Below, in pieces: positions 6,911-15,461 of a DNA stretch of 64,000 bases. The position numbers were made by a program, and so were the translations under genes. Below the pieces are notes generated by a model. That model did not search any database and was not told the DNA's origin. It saw nothing but the letters and a program-made list of their open reading frames with translations. How positions within the stretch are numbered: position 1 is the stretch's first letter; each line of letters starts with the position of its first letter. Origin of the DNA: Nocardioides islandensis (GTDB taxonomy: Bacteria > Actinomycetota > Actinomycetes > Propionibacteriales > Nocardioidaceae); assembly GCF_015352455.1 (NCBI RefSeq), contig NZ_JADKPN010000004.1, forward strand, positions 186,001 through 250,000. The letters are read 5' to 3'.

Positions 6911-9622
6911 TCAGCCGACCGGCGCCTTCCAGATGCCGCGACCGAACGTGCCGTCGTAGAGCCAGGTCCCTCCGGAGCCGCCGAAGACGACGAGGTCCGA
7001 GGAGATCGTGGTGGGCAGCGTGGTGCCCATCCGCTCCCAGTGACCCGTCGCCGAGCCTGCCGGGTGGACGAACACGCCGAGGTCGGTGGCGAGGTACAGC
7101 GAGCCGGTCGGCCCGATGGCCAGGTCGCTGGCCGGGACGTCCGGCAGCGAGTCCGCCGCGGCCGCCGCGCCGGAGACGTCGGTGAACGTCATGCCGCCGT
7201 CGGTGGACTTGTACACGTGACCGAACCCGGCCCCGAAGCCCTCGATGTAGCGAGCGCTGAACCCGTTGTACGTCACGTACACCGTCCGGCCGGAGGTGTC
7301 GGCCGGGTCGATGGTGACCGCGGAGATGTAGCGCTGCGGCATCCGTGCCGTCGTGCCGTCGCTCTTGGTGTAGGTCATCGGGAGCTGGTGCCAGGTCCCG
7401 CCCTCGTTGGTCGCGACGCCGCTGTTGTAGGTCGTCGAGGAGCACGACCCGCACCACGCGGCGTACTCGACGTGGACCGGCTTGCCGGCCACGTCGTGGG
7501 TCTGGCTCGCCACCGCGGTCGCACTGGCCGCCGGGTTGGTGCCGACCGTCAGGTCGAACGCCTTCATCCAGCCGTTGTCCGCGGTCGTGCTGGCCCAGGT
7601 CTTGGTGTTCTCCCAGACGTAGGCGCCGGCGGCGACCCAGAACTTGTCGCGGTACGCCGCGGTGTCGTCGGCCGCGAACGGTGCGATGAACTGCGGGTTC
7701 GGGTCCGCCGGGGCGATCTGCTGGATGGTCGGTGCATCCGGCTGGCCCTTGCCGCAGTTGGTCGTCAGCTGCAGCGTGAGCCCGACGTACTCGCCGACTG
7801 CGCGGCAGCCGTTGGCCGGGTCGACCAGCATCATGCCGCCGTCGCCGCCCATCGGGCTGACCTGCTCGCCGTTGTCGGCCGGCCGGAGGAGCGAGACGCC
7901 GTTGTCCTGCATGCCGCCCCACGCGGCGACCCCGCCGCCGTCGGAGGCGCCGAGCGCGCCGACGCCGATCCCGTAGTACTGGAGGGCGCGGAGCTCACCG
8001 GACTTGCTGAGGCTGGTCCACGACTGCTGCGTGCCGTCGACCTTGCGGCTGTAGAGGCCGCCGTCGTTGCCGGCGTACACCCGGTCGTTGCCGAACGCGA
8101 TGCTGTGCTGGTCGGAGTGCAGCACGTTGCCGTCGCAGGTGCCCGAGGGCTGGCAGGCGAAGCCGAAGTCCCAGTAGCGGCCGGCGGTCTTCCAGGTCGT
8201 GCCGGCGTTGCGGGTCTCGAAGACCTCCTCCAGGCCGACGTACACGTGGTCGCGGTCGGCCGGGTCCACCCCGACGAACCGGTTGTACCAGGCCTGCACG
8301 CCCACCGGGTACGAGTGGTCGCCCGGCGTCTTCAGCGCGGAGCCGGAGTTCCCCAGCTTGCTGGCGTCGGCGATCTGGCTCCACGGGCCGTCGGGGTTGC
8401 CGGTGGGCGACTCGTAGACACCGGCCAGCGAGCTGGTCTTGGTGTCGAACCCGACGGTGGACTCCATGACGACGTAGAGCCGCTTGCCGTCGGCGGAGTA
8501 GGCCATGTCGGAGGGGCCGACCTCCTTGGGGTTGATGGCGCCCTTGAGCTTGGCCAGCCGCCAGGTGCTTCCGTGGTCGCTCGACACGTAGAAGCCGTTG
8601 TAGGGCTGCGGGGACCGGTAGGCCAGGTTGGCGACCAGCAGGCCGGTGCGCGGCTGGACGACGATGTCGTCGGCGATGTTCTGCGTCACCGAGGTCTGCG
8701 GCTGGACGGGCGCGAGCACGCGCTGCCAGGCCACGGCGTCGTCTGCGAGCGGGCGGCGGTACACACCGCGCGACGTGGCGGCGTACGCGAACGTGTCGTC
8801 GAAGGCGAGCTTGCCGATCCAGTGGGACTCGAGCTCCGTGCCGCCGACGCGGTCGCCCGCGGTGAACACCGAGGTGGTCTTCCACGGGTCGTCCAGCCGG
8901 TAGACACCGCTGCCGAGCTCGTTGCCGTAGTTGGGCTCGCCGGTGCCGTACCAGAGGCTGCCGTCCGGAGCGACCCGCAGGTCGCCGGTGGCCAGGTTGA
9001 GGATCTGGTCCGAGATCGGGGTCCAGGTCGCGCCGTTGTCGAGCGAGCGGAACACGCCGCCCTGCGCGCCGGCGGCGTACACCGGCTGGAAGTCCAGCCC
9101 GTGCGTCGACGGGTCGACGGCCAGCCCGACGATGCGGCCGGTGACGTAGCCCGCGCCGCCGCCGCTGTTGGAGGCGACCGGGTCGCGGTACGCCGGGGCG
9201 TCGGAGTTGTAGGGCTTGCTGGTGACCTCCTGCCAGGCACCGGCGGCCTGCGGCATGCCGGCCAGGTGCGCGTAGGCGTCGGTGTAGGCGCCCGGGTCCT
9301 TGAGCAGGCCCAGCCCGCGGGCGTCTCGGAACAGCGAGATCGCGGTGTGCATGGCCACCGACTCCTCGCCGGCCTCGCCCGCGGCGTTGTGGCGCTCGTG
9401 CTCGCGCTCCTCGGCGGACTCGCCCGCCTCGCCCTCCTCGGCTTCCGCCTCGTCCCCGGAGTCGGCGTCGGCCTCGTCGGCCTCTGCGCCGGACTCGGTG
9501 CCCGCACTCGCGGAGCGAGGCGGCGGACCGTCGGCGCGGTTCCCGACGACGTACCCGCCGATCAGGACCAGCGCCAGGACGACGAGCCCGGCGAGCAGCG
9601 AGAGGTGACGACGACGAACCAT
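6911..9622 (-). CDS. Membrane-anchored BNR/Asp-box beta-propeller protein (sortilin/VPS10-like)
   Basis: 903 aa. A short basic N-terminus and a single membrane helix (LSLLAGLVVLALVLIGGYVV) come first, then a markedly acidic linker rich in Glu/Ala/Asp (about residues 40-75). A long beta-propeller region follows, with repeated Asp-box signatures (SLDNGATW, SSDHGSTW, TRNAGTTW, STDGGMTF). Such propellers occur in glycosidases and sortilin-type binding proteins; no catalytic set is obvious, so an extracellular binding or structural role is as likely as an enzyme. The ATG at 9622 was chosen because it directly precedes the basic and hydrophobic segment. Two cysteine pairs (FACQPSGTCDG, WCGSCSS) suggest exported, oxidised folding. 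Confidence 0.8.
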   Translation of the reverse strand: MVRRRHLSLLAGLVVLALVLIGGYVVGNRADGPPPRSASAGTESGAEADEADADSGDEAEAEEGEAGESAEEREHERHNAAGEAGEESVAMHTAISLFRDARGLGLLKDPGAYTDAYAHLAGMPQAAGAWQEVTSKPYNSDAPAYRDPVASNSGGGAGYVTGRIVGLAVDPSTHGLDFQPVYAAGAQGGVFRSLDNGATWTPISDQILNLATGDLRVAPDGSLWYGTGEPNYGNELGSGVYRLDDPWKTTSVFTAGDRVGGTELESHWIGKLAFDDTFAYAATSRGVYRRPLADDAVAWQRVLAPVQPQTSVTQNIADDIVVQPRTGLLVANLAYRSPQPYNGFYVSSDHGSTWRLAKLKGAINPKEVGPSDMAYSADGKRLYVVMESTVGFDTKTSSLAGVYESPTGNPDGPWSQIADASKLGNSGSALKTPGDHSYPVGVQAWYNRFVGVDPADRDHVYVGLEEVFETRNAGTTWKTAGRYWDFGFACQPSGTCDGNVLHSDQHSIAFGNDRVYAGNDGGLYSRKVDGTQQSWTSLSKSGELRALQYYGIGVGALGASDGGGVAAWGGMQDNGVSLLRPADNGEQVSPMGGDGGMMLVDPANGCRAVGEYVGLTLQLTTNCGKGQPDAPTIQQIAPADPNPQFIAPFAADDTAAYRDKFWVAAGAYVWENTKTWASTTADNGWMKAFDLTVGTNPAASATAVASQTHDVAGKPVHVEYAAWCGSCSSTTYNSGVATNEGGTWHQLPMTYTKSDGTTARMPQRYISAVTIDPADTSGRTVYVTYNGFSARYIEGFGAGFGHVYKSTDGGMTFTDVSGAAAAADSLPDVPASDLAIGPTGSLYLATDLGVFVHPAGSATGHWERMGTTLPTTISSDLVVFGGSGGTWLYDGTFGRGIWKAPVG

Positions 9623-9715
9623 GAGCGACCCCCACCCAGGTCTACGACGGCATCCGAGCGATGCCGTGCCACCCGGCAACGTATGTCGGCCCACCCGTTA
9701 TCGTCAACGAGTGGA

Positions 9716-10081
9716 TTAGTCGTCCCCGGACTTCCCCTCCAGCGGAGCGCCGCCGAAGCCGATCTCGTTGCCGTCGGGGTCGTGGAACGTCGCCTTGCGC
9801 ACGCCGTTGTCGTAGGTCTCGACGGTGGTCGGCTCGATCCCGCGCTCCTGCACCGCGGCCAGCCAGCCCTCGTAGTCCTCGAGGAACACGGTGACGATGC
9901 CGTGGCCGGCGGCCTCGGGGCGCTCCAGCACCACGAGGTAGCGGTGCTCGGCCAGCTCCCACACCGACTCCGTCGCGTGCGCCTCGAAGCTCGCCGGCCT
10001 CCCGAGGAACCGCTCGTACCAGGCCATCCCGGCGGCGTACTCGGTCACGGCCAGCTCCGCGAAGAGGTCGATCTCGCTCAT
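9716..10081 (-). CDS. Glyoxalase/bleomycin-resistance (VOC) family protein
   Basis: 121 aa, one VOC domain. The beta-alpha-beta pattern is clear (VTEYAAGMAWYERFLGRP, then the C-terminal FHDPDGNEIGFGG). Proteins of this size act as dimers that bind a metal and a small substrate; the specificity cannot be read here. The ATG at 10081 is used. The frame is open upstream, but that part translates the structured non-coding segment. On its strand it lies downstream of the PGPGW and SDR genes, separated by a 263-bp gap. Confidence 0.8.
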   Translation of the reverse strand: MSEIDLFAELAVTEYAAGMAWYERFLGRPASFEAHATESVWELAEHRYLVVLERPEAAGHGIVTVFLEDYEGWLAAVQERGIEPTTVETYDNGVRKATFHDPDGNEIGFGGAPLEGKSGDD

Positions 10082-10129
10082 CGCGCCATCATCCCCGGCG
10101 ACATCCCCGCCGACATCTCCGCCGGTATC

Positions 10130-10300
10130 CGCCCGTGCGCTCGCAGGCACCCAGGCAAGCCGCGGACAGCGGGCCCCGGAGAAGGGCGCCGCTCCCGCGA
10201 GCACCCGAGAGGCCGGGTTCCCCCGTCCCAGGGTGTGTCACCCAACCCGGCCGATGCCGACGGTACGCCGATCGGGCGCCTCCGACCCGGTGGACCAGAC
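10130..10300 (-). ncRNA. Candidate structured leader RNA (possible riboswitch)
   Basis: The 263-bp gap before the glyoxalase gene contains well-formed stems when read on the minus strand. A 9-bp stem GGCCGGGTT/AACCCGGCC encloses a hairpin GGGTG-ACA-CACCC. An AGCGG...CCGCT stem and a long-range GCTCGC/GCGAGC pairing follow. Segments such as CGGGGGAACCC, then GGGTG, then a GTCCGCGGCTTGCCT block have the order of the ydaO/c-di-AMP riboswitch, but the match is loose and made by eye. The last 60 bases before the gene hold GGGGATGTC-type repeats. Confidence 0.35.
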
Positions 10301-10344
10301 CACCCGTGGCCGGTGCCGCCCACTGGTCAGCCGGGCCCGGTCGG

Positions 10345-11001
10345 TCATCCCGAGTAGGGCACCTCGGTGCGCCACTCGGCCTCGTCCTGGTGGGCGGCGT
10401 CCCAGAGGGCGTCGGCGACCCGGTCGGGGGTGAACGGACCCTCCTTGCCGAGGGTGCCGCGCACCGTGACCGAGGCGGCCCGGATGCCGTCGGGCTCGAG
10501 GGTGGCGTCGATGCTGTGCACCAGGTTGCGGAGTCCGGCCTTCTGCACGCCGAGGGAGGCGGCCTCGTTCCACGGCTCGTCCGCGGCCATGCTGCCGGTG
10601 GCGGTGACCCGGCCACCGGCGGACATGTACGGCCGCACCGCCTGCAGGGCGGTGAGCAGCGCCGCGACGCCGAGTCCGACGTCCTGGAGGAGCTCGGCCG
10701 AGGTCAGCGTCAGCGGGTGCTTCTGCCGGAAAGCGCTGGGGTTGAAGTGCAGCACGTCGACCCGGCCGAAGCGCTCGGCCAGCCCGCCGATCGCCTCGGT
10801 GGCGGCGTCGGCGTCGGTGATGTCCGCGACGACGTGGTGGGCGGTCGCCCCGAGGTCCTCGAGCTCGCCGGCGAGGGTGGTGAGCACGGTCTCGTCGACG
10901 CCGACCAGCCCCGTGTCGTACCCCTCACGCGCGTAGCGACGGGCGAGCGAGCCGCTCACCCCGGGGCCGGCGGCGACGACGATGACGACGGGACGGCTCA
11001 T
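10345..11001 (-). CDS. Short-chain dehydrogenase/reductase (SDR)
   Basis: 218 aa, a Rossmann-fold protein. The N-terminus is hydrophobic with a Gly-rich nucleotide-binding turn (VVAAGPGVSGSLARRYA) and an NTD-like VADITDAD segment follows. The usual YxxxK catalytic pair is not in its canonical form: the region ATGSMAADEPWNEAASLGVQKAGL has the lysine, but tyrosine is replaced in this spacing. The enzyme may therefore be atypical. GGAGGA lies just before the ATG, and the ATG overlaps the stop of the upstream PGPGW gene (ATGA), so they form an operon. Confidence 0.82.
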   Translation of the reverse strand: MSRPVVIVVAAGPGVSGSLARRYAREGYDTGLVGVDETVLTTLAGELEDLGATAHHVVADITDADAATEAIGGLAERFGRVDVLHFNPSAFRQKHPLTLTSAELLQDVGLGVAALLTALQAVRPYMSAGGRVTATGSMAADEPWNEAASLGVQKAGLRNLVHSIDATLEPDGIRAASVTVRGTLGKEGPFTPDRVADALWDAAHQDEAEWRTEVPYSG

Positions 11002-11474
11002 TGCTCCTCCTCGTACGGCGACCCCCGGAACCGGCGGTAGCTGTAGACGATCGTGGCCAGCGCGAACAGTCCGGACAGCACCAGCGTGATGCCCGGCGCC
11101 CACCCGCCGTACAGCCAGTAGTCGTCGTCGACCGGCCACCACGACGGGGCGTCCGGCTGGGCGAGCCAGAGGACGCCGAAGCCGACGATGACCAGGCCGC
11201 CGATGGTGGCCAGCACGATCCGCGGCCAGGTCTGGACGGCGTCGGACGCGCCCTCGAGGGCCTTCTGCTTGACCGGCTCGACACGGCGCTCGGCCCATTC
11301 GTACTGCTGGGACAGGATCACCAGCCCGGCGAAGATGCCCAGCAGCCCGGGCCCGGGGAGCACGAGGGCGGCGATGCCGGCGACCACGAGCGTCCAGCCC
11401 ACGACCTCGAGGAGGACGCGCTTGCCGTGCTTGGCCACGGTGGCCCTGCGGGTCGTCGTACGGCCCTGCGGCAC
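10998..11474 (-). CDS. PGPGW-family transmembrane protein
   Basis: About 158 aa. The motif VLPGPGLLGIFAGLVIL after a first helix (LLEVVGWTLVVAGIAALV) is the signature of the actinobacterial PGPGW (TIGR02611-like) membrane family. Two further helices follow (IVLATIGGLVIVGFGVLWL and ITLVLSGLFALATIVY). The function of the family is unknown. The GTG at 11474 is preceded by AAGGAGA, a strong ribosome binding site; the longer frame upstream has none. Confidence 0.82.
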   Translation of the reverse strand: MPQGRTTTRRATVAKHGKRVLLEVVGWTLVVAGIAALVLPGPGLLGIFAGLVILSQQYEWAERRVEPVKQKALEGASDAVQTWPRIVLATIGGLVIVGFGVLWLAQPDAPSWWPVDDDYWLYGGWAPGITLVLSGLFALATIVYSYRRFRGSPYEEEQ

Positions 11475-11554
11475 GGGTTCTCCTTCGTCGGGCCGGATCA
11501 CTGAGGGGTCGATCGTTCGGGTGCGGTCGAGAATAGAGGGTGCAGGATGACGGG

Positions 11555-14191
11555 GTGGCCGACCTGCTCCCCCGCGACTGGTCGGCACCACCGGCCGATG
11601 TGCTGCTGACCGACGGCTCGATCGCCGTGGTGCGGTCGCTCGAGGCGACGGACCGGGACGCGGTGCTGGCGCTGCACGAGAACGTCTCCGACGACACCCT
11701 GCGGCTGCGGTTCTTCACGACCAGCCGGGAGGCCGGACGGCGGTACGTCGACCACCTCTTCGACGAGGCCAACGAGCAGAGTGCGGCGCTCGTGGCCGTG
11801 GTCCGGGGCCGGGTCGCCGGGCTGGCCACGGCCGAGGTGCTGGGGCCGGACCGCGCCGAGGTGGCGTTCCTGGTGTCGGACGACGCGAGCGGCCGCGGGC
11901 TCGGCAGCCTGCTGCTGGAGCACCTCGCCGCCCTGGGCCGGGCGCACGGGGTGAACCGCTTCGACGCCGACGTGCTGGGCGAGAACCACGGGATGCTGCG
12001 GGTGTTCCGGGGGGCCGGCTTCGCGATCTCCCGGCGCACCGAGGCCGGCGAGGTGACCGTCGAGCTGCGCACCGACGTGTCTGCCGCCGCCCTCGACGCC
12101 GCCGACCGCCGCGAGTGGCGGGCCGAGGCCCGGTCGCTGCGCCCGCTGCTGGCGCCCGAGGGCGTCGCGGTGGTCGGGGTACGGCGGACCGAGAGCGGCG
12201 TCGGACGCGCGGTGCTCGACGCCATCAGGTCGGGCGGGTACGCCGGGCGGCTGAGCGTCGTGCACCCGTCGGCCTCGTCGGTGGCCGGTGTGCCGGCGTA
12301 CTCCTCGCTGGCCTCGGTGCCCGGACCGGTCGACCTGGTCGTGGTGGTCGTGCCGGCGGACCAGGTGTCGTCGGTGATGACGGACGTGTGCGCGGTGGGC
12401 GCGGGCGCGGCGATCATCGTGTCGGCGGGGTTCGCCGGCGCCGGGGAGCCGGTCGGCCGCGGGCTGCTCGAGCTCGCACGAGCGCACAGCGTGCGGGTCG
12501 TCGGGCCGGACTCGCAGGGCGTGCTGAGCCGGCACGCCGCGTTCAACGCGTCGTTCGCGCGTGAGCTGCCGCCGGTGGGCGGGCTGGCGGTGGCCGCCCA
12601 GTCGGGCGGCGTGGGGTTCACGGTGCTCGACCTGGCGAGGGCGCAGGGCGTCGGCGTGCACTCGTTCGTCTCGCTGGGCGCCAAGCTCGACGTGTCGAGC
12701 AACGACCTGCTGGCCGCGTGGGGCGACGACGAGCGGGTGACGGTGGCCGCGCTGTACCTCGAGTCGTTCGGCAACGCCCTCAAGTTCGCGCGGACCGCGC
12801 GACGGTTCGCCTCGCGCAAGCCGCTGCTGGCGGTCGCCGGGGGCTCCGCCGCCACCGAGGGGGTCACCGCGCTGTTCGCCCAGGCGGGAGTCATCCCGTG
12901 CCGCGGCGCCGCCGACATCGCCGAGGCGGCGGCGGTGCTGACGCAGCAGCCGCTGCCGTCCGGCTTCCGGGTCGGTGTCGTCACGAACGCCGGCGGCATG
13001 GGCCTGCTGACCGCCGGGATGGCGTCGGGTGAGGGGCTCTCGGTCCCGGCCCTGTCGCCGTCGCTGGTGTCTGCCCTGTCGTCCGCGGTGCCGGTCGTGA
13101 GCGCCGCGAACCCGGTCGACCTGGGAGCCGACGTGAGTCCCGCGTCGCTGTCGTCGGCCCTCGGCCTGCTGCTGGCCTCGTCCGAGGTGGACGCCGCGGT
13201 CGTGACGCTCGTCCCGACGGTGCTGGCCGACCCTGTCGAGCTGCGGGCTGCGGTCGCCTCCGCCGCTCTCGAGGCCGGCAAGCCGGTGGTCGTGGTGGCC
13301 TCCGACGTACGTCCCGACGAGTCGCTGCCCGGCCTCACGGCGTACCGGACGCCCCTCGTCGCGGTGGTCGCGCTCGCCCGGGCGATGCGGTACGCCGCGT
13401 GGCGACGGGTGTCGGCCGACGAGGCGCCGCCGGTCGACGCGGCTCGTGCCGCCGCGGCTCGGTCCTTCGCGTCGCAGCGGCTCGCCGGCCGGGGCGGCGA
13501 GCCGGAGTGGCTGCCGGACTCGGCCGCGGCATCGTTGTTGGCGGGGTACGGCGTGGAGCCGGTCGGCTCCTCGGCGCTGGGTCCCGGGTCCGCCGCGTCG
13601 GCGGCCTCGTCGCTCGGGTGGCCGGTCGTGGTGAAGGTCGCCGACCCCGCGGTCCGGCACCGGACCGACCGGGGGCTGGTACGGGTCGGGCTGACGACCC
13701 CGGACGCGGTCGCCGACGCGGTGACCGCGTTCGCGGCCGAGCTCGGGGTGCCCGCCGCCTCCCTGGAGGTGCGCGTGCAGCCCGTCGTCGCCGGCGTCGA
13801 GCTCGCCGTCGGGATGGTGCGCGACGAGACCTACGGCCCCCTCGTCCGGGTGGCCGCCGGCGGCGTGGCCACCGACCTGCTGCACGACGAGGTCCACCTG
13901 CTGGCCCCGGTCTCCCCCGCCGACGCCGGCCGGGCCCTGCGCGGGCTGCGTACCTGGCCGCTGCTCGACGGCGTGCGCGGTCTCGCGCGCGTGGACGTCG
14001 ACGCTCTGGAGGCGCGGGTGGTGTCCGTCGGGCAGCTCGCGGTCGACGTCCCCGAGGTCGCCGTCGTCGACCTCAACCCCGTCCTCGCCTCCCCCGACGG
14101 CGTCCACTGCGTCGACGTGAAGGTGCGCCTCGAGCCGGCCGGGTACGTGGACGTGGGGTTCCCGCGGCGGCTGCGGCCCTCCGCTGGTTGA
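11555..14191 (+). CDS. GNAT acetyltransferase fused to acyl-CoA synthetase (NDP-forming) domains, Pat-like
   Basis: 878 aa. Residues about 20-170 are a GNAT domain (VSDDASGRGLGSLLLEHL). Next come a CoA-binding Rossmann domain (about 190-290), succinyl-CoA-ligase-like domains (SQGVLSRHAAFN; TNAGGMGLLTAG) and a C-terminal ATP-grasp domain (WPVVVKVADPAVRHRTDRGLV). This is the arrangement of Pat/PatZ protein lysine acetyltransferases, which regulate acetyl-CoA metabolism. The SHTG phosphohistidine motif of active ADP-forming acyl-CoA synthetases is replaced in the matching place (GGSAATEGVTALF), so the synthetase half is probably regulatory. A GTG at 11555 is preferred over one at 11540: CAGGAT (11543-11548) ends six bases before it. 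The last codons come from a dispersed repeat. Confidence 0.87.
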   Translation: MADLLPRDWSAPPADVLLTDGSIAVVRSLEATDRDAVLALHENVSDDTLRLRFFTTSREAGRRYVDHLFDEANEQSAALVAVVRGRVAGLATAEVLGPDRAEVAFLVSDDASGRGLGSLLLEHLAALGRAHGVNRFDADVLGENHGMLRVFRGAGFAISRRTEAGEVTVELRTDVSAAALDAADRREWRAEARSLRPLLAPEGVAVVGVRRTESGVGRAVLDAIRSGGYAGRLSVVHPSASSVAGVPAYSSLASVPGPVDLVVVVVPADQVSSVMTDVCAVGAGAAIIVSAGFAGAGEPVGRGLLELARAHSVRVVGPDSQGVLSRHAAFNASFARELPPVGGLAVAAQSGGVGFTVLDLARAQGVGVHSFVSLGAKLDVSSNDLLAAWGDDERVTVAALYLESFGNALKFARTARRFASRKPLLAVAGGSAATEGVTALFAQAGVIPCRGAADIAEAAAVLTQQPLPSGFRVGVVTNAGGMGLLTAGMASGEGLSVPALSPSLVSALSSAVPVVSAANPVDLGADVSPASLSSALGLLLASSEVDAAVVTLVPTVLADPVELRAAVASAALEAGKPVVVVASDVRPDESLPGLTAYRTPLVAVVALARAMRYAAWRRVSADEAPPVDAARAAAARSFASQRLAGRGGEPEWLPDSAAASLLAGYGVEPVGSSALGPGSAASAASSLGWPVVVKVADPAVRHRTDRGLVRVGLTTPDAVADAVTAFAAELGVPAASLEVRVQPVVAGVELAVGMVRDETYGPLVRVAAGGVATDLLHDEVHLLAPVSPADAGRALRGLRTWPLLDGVRGLARVDVDALEARVVSVGQLAVDVPEVAVVDLNPVLASPDGVHCVDVKVRLEPAGYVDVGFPRRLRPSAG

Positions 14192-14285
14192 GGAGGGACG
14201 AAGTCCCGTCACGAAACCCGGTGAGACGACCGCAGACCGCTTACGGGGTCTCGTGACGGGCCTGACGGCCCTCCTCGACCAACGA
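14181..14285. repeat. Dispersed inverted repeat between convergent genes
   Basis: Two copies of the 6391-block repeat family face each other: CCGCTGGTTGAGGAGGGACG from 14181 and, from 14245, GGGGTCTCGTGACGGGCC ending in TCGACCAACGA. The left copy supplies the last codons and TGA stop of the Pat-like gene; the right copy is the last 14 codons of ackA. The transcript could fold into a large stem, suiting a two-way terminator for these convergent genes. Confidence 0.75.
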
Positions 14286-15461
14286 CAGCGCCTGTCGGGC
14301 GATCTCGTACTCCTCGTCGGTCGGGACGACGAGGACGGCGACGTCGGCGGAGTCCGGGGAGATGAAGGTGGGGCCGTCGACGGGGCCGGCGTTGCGGTCG
14401 GGGTCCACCGAGATGCCCAGCCGCGAGAGGCCGGACAGGGACGCGGCGCGGACCTCGGGGCTGTGCTCACCGACACCGGCGGTGAAGACGACGGCGTCGA
14501 CGGTGCCGAGGACGGCGTAGTAGGCGCCGACGTACTTGCGGATCCGGTAGGAGTAGACGTCGAACGCCAGGGCGGCGCCGGCGTCACCGGCGGCGCGCAG
14601 GCGCATCACCTCGCGGAAGTCGTTGTCGCCCGCCAGCCCCTTGAGCCCCGAGGAGCGGTTGAGCGCGGTGTCGATGTCGTCGAGCGACCAGCCCAGCGAC
14701 CGGTGCAGGTGGGCGTGCAGCGCCGGGTCGACGTCGCCGGAGCGGGTGCCCATGACCAGGCCCTCGAGCGGGGTCATCCCCATCGAGGTGTCCACCGAAC
14801 GACCCCCACGCACCGCCGTCGCGGAGGCGCCGTTGCCGAGGTGCAGCACGATGACGTCGACCTCCTCCGGCGCACGGCCGAGGGCGGCGGCGGCCGACCG
14901 CGCGACGTACGCGTTCGAGGTCCCGTGGAACCCGTACCTCCGGATCGCGTGCTCGTCACGCCAGGCGAGCGGTACGGCGTACGTGTAGGCGGCCGGCGGC
15001 ATCGTGTGGTGGTACGCCGTGTCGAAGACGGCCACCTGCGGCAGGTCGGGGAACAGCTTCCGCGCGACCGCGATGCCCTCGAGGTTGGCCGGGTTGTGCA
15101 GCGGCGCCAGGGGCACCAGCGCCTCCACCGCGCCGATCACGTCGTCGTCGACCAGCGCCGGCGCGGAGAACCGCTCGCCCCCGTGCACCACCCGGTGCCC
15201 GACCGCCACCACGCCGGCCGAGTCCAGTGACGGCCCGTACGCCGCGAACGCGTCGAGCGCCGCCCGCAAGGCGGAGTCGTGGTCGGGGAACGCCCGCTCC
15301 TCGACGTGCTCCTGGCCGTCGACCTCGTGCGAGAGACGTCCGCTCGACTCCCCGATCCGCTCGACCGACCCCGACGCCGGTGAGTCGCCGGACGCACCGT
15401 CGACCAGGCTGTACTTCAGCGACGAGGAACCGGTGTTCACCACCAGGACGAACGAGCTCAC
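14241..15461 (-). CDS. ackA: Acetate kinase
   Basis: 406 aa, the usual length. Family motifs are intact: N-terminal VLVVNTGSSSLKYSL (phosphate 1 loop), VGHRVVHGGE, YGFHGTSNAYV, VLHLGNGASATAV, DTSMGMTPLEG and the late FTAGVGEHSPEVR. It makes ATP from acetyl phosphate (or the reverse) with the adjacent pta product. The GTG start overlaps the pta stop (GTGA), so translation is coupled. The last 14 residues (LVEEGRQARHETP) are encoded by a dispersed repeat, extending the protein slightly past the conserved end. Confidence 0.96.
   Translation of the reverse strand: MSSFVLVVNTGSSSLKYSLVDGASGDSPASGSVERIGESSGRLSHEVDGQEHVEERAFPDHDSALRAALDAFAAYGPSLDSAGVVAVGHRVVHGGERFSAPALVDDDVIGAVEALVPLAPLHNPANLEGIAVARKLFPDLPQVAVFDTAYHHTMPPAAYTYAVPLAWRDEHAIRRYGFHGTSNAYVARSAAAALGRAPEEVDVIVLHLGNGASATAVRGGRSVDTSMGMTPLEGLVMGTRSGDVDPALHAHLHRSLGWSLDDIDTALNRSSGLKGLAGDNDFREVMRLRAAGDAGAALAFDVYSYRIRKYVGAYYAVLGTVDAVVFTAGVGEHSPEVRAASLSGLSRLGISVDPDRNAGPVDGPTFISPDSADVAVLVVPTDEEYEIARQALSLVEEGRQARHETP

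Noticed and set aside
10130..10300. Cobalamin riboswitch
   Set aside because: CCCGC and GGATACCGGC pieces are present but the B12-box order and the GGTG-AATCC block are not.
6782..10357. 1191-codon plus-strand open frame
   Set aside because: Antisense to the BNR propeller gene, which has membrane anchor and Asp-box motifs; low-complexity Val/Ala/Gly/Arg composition.
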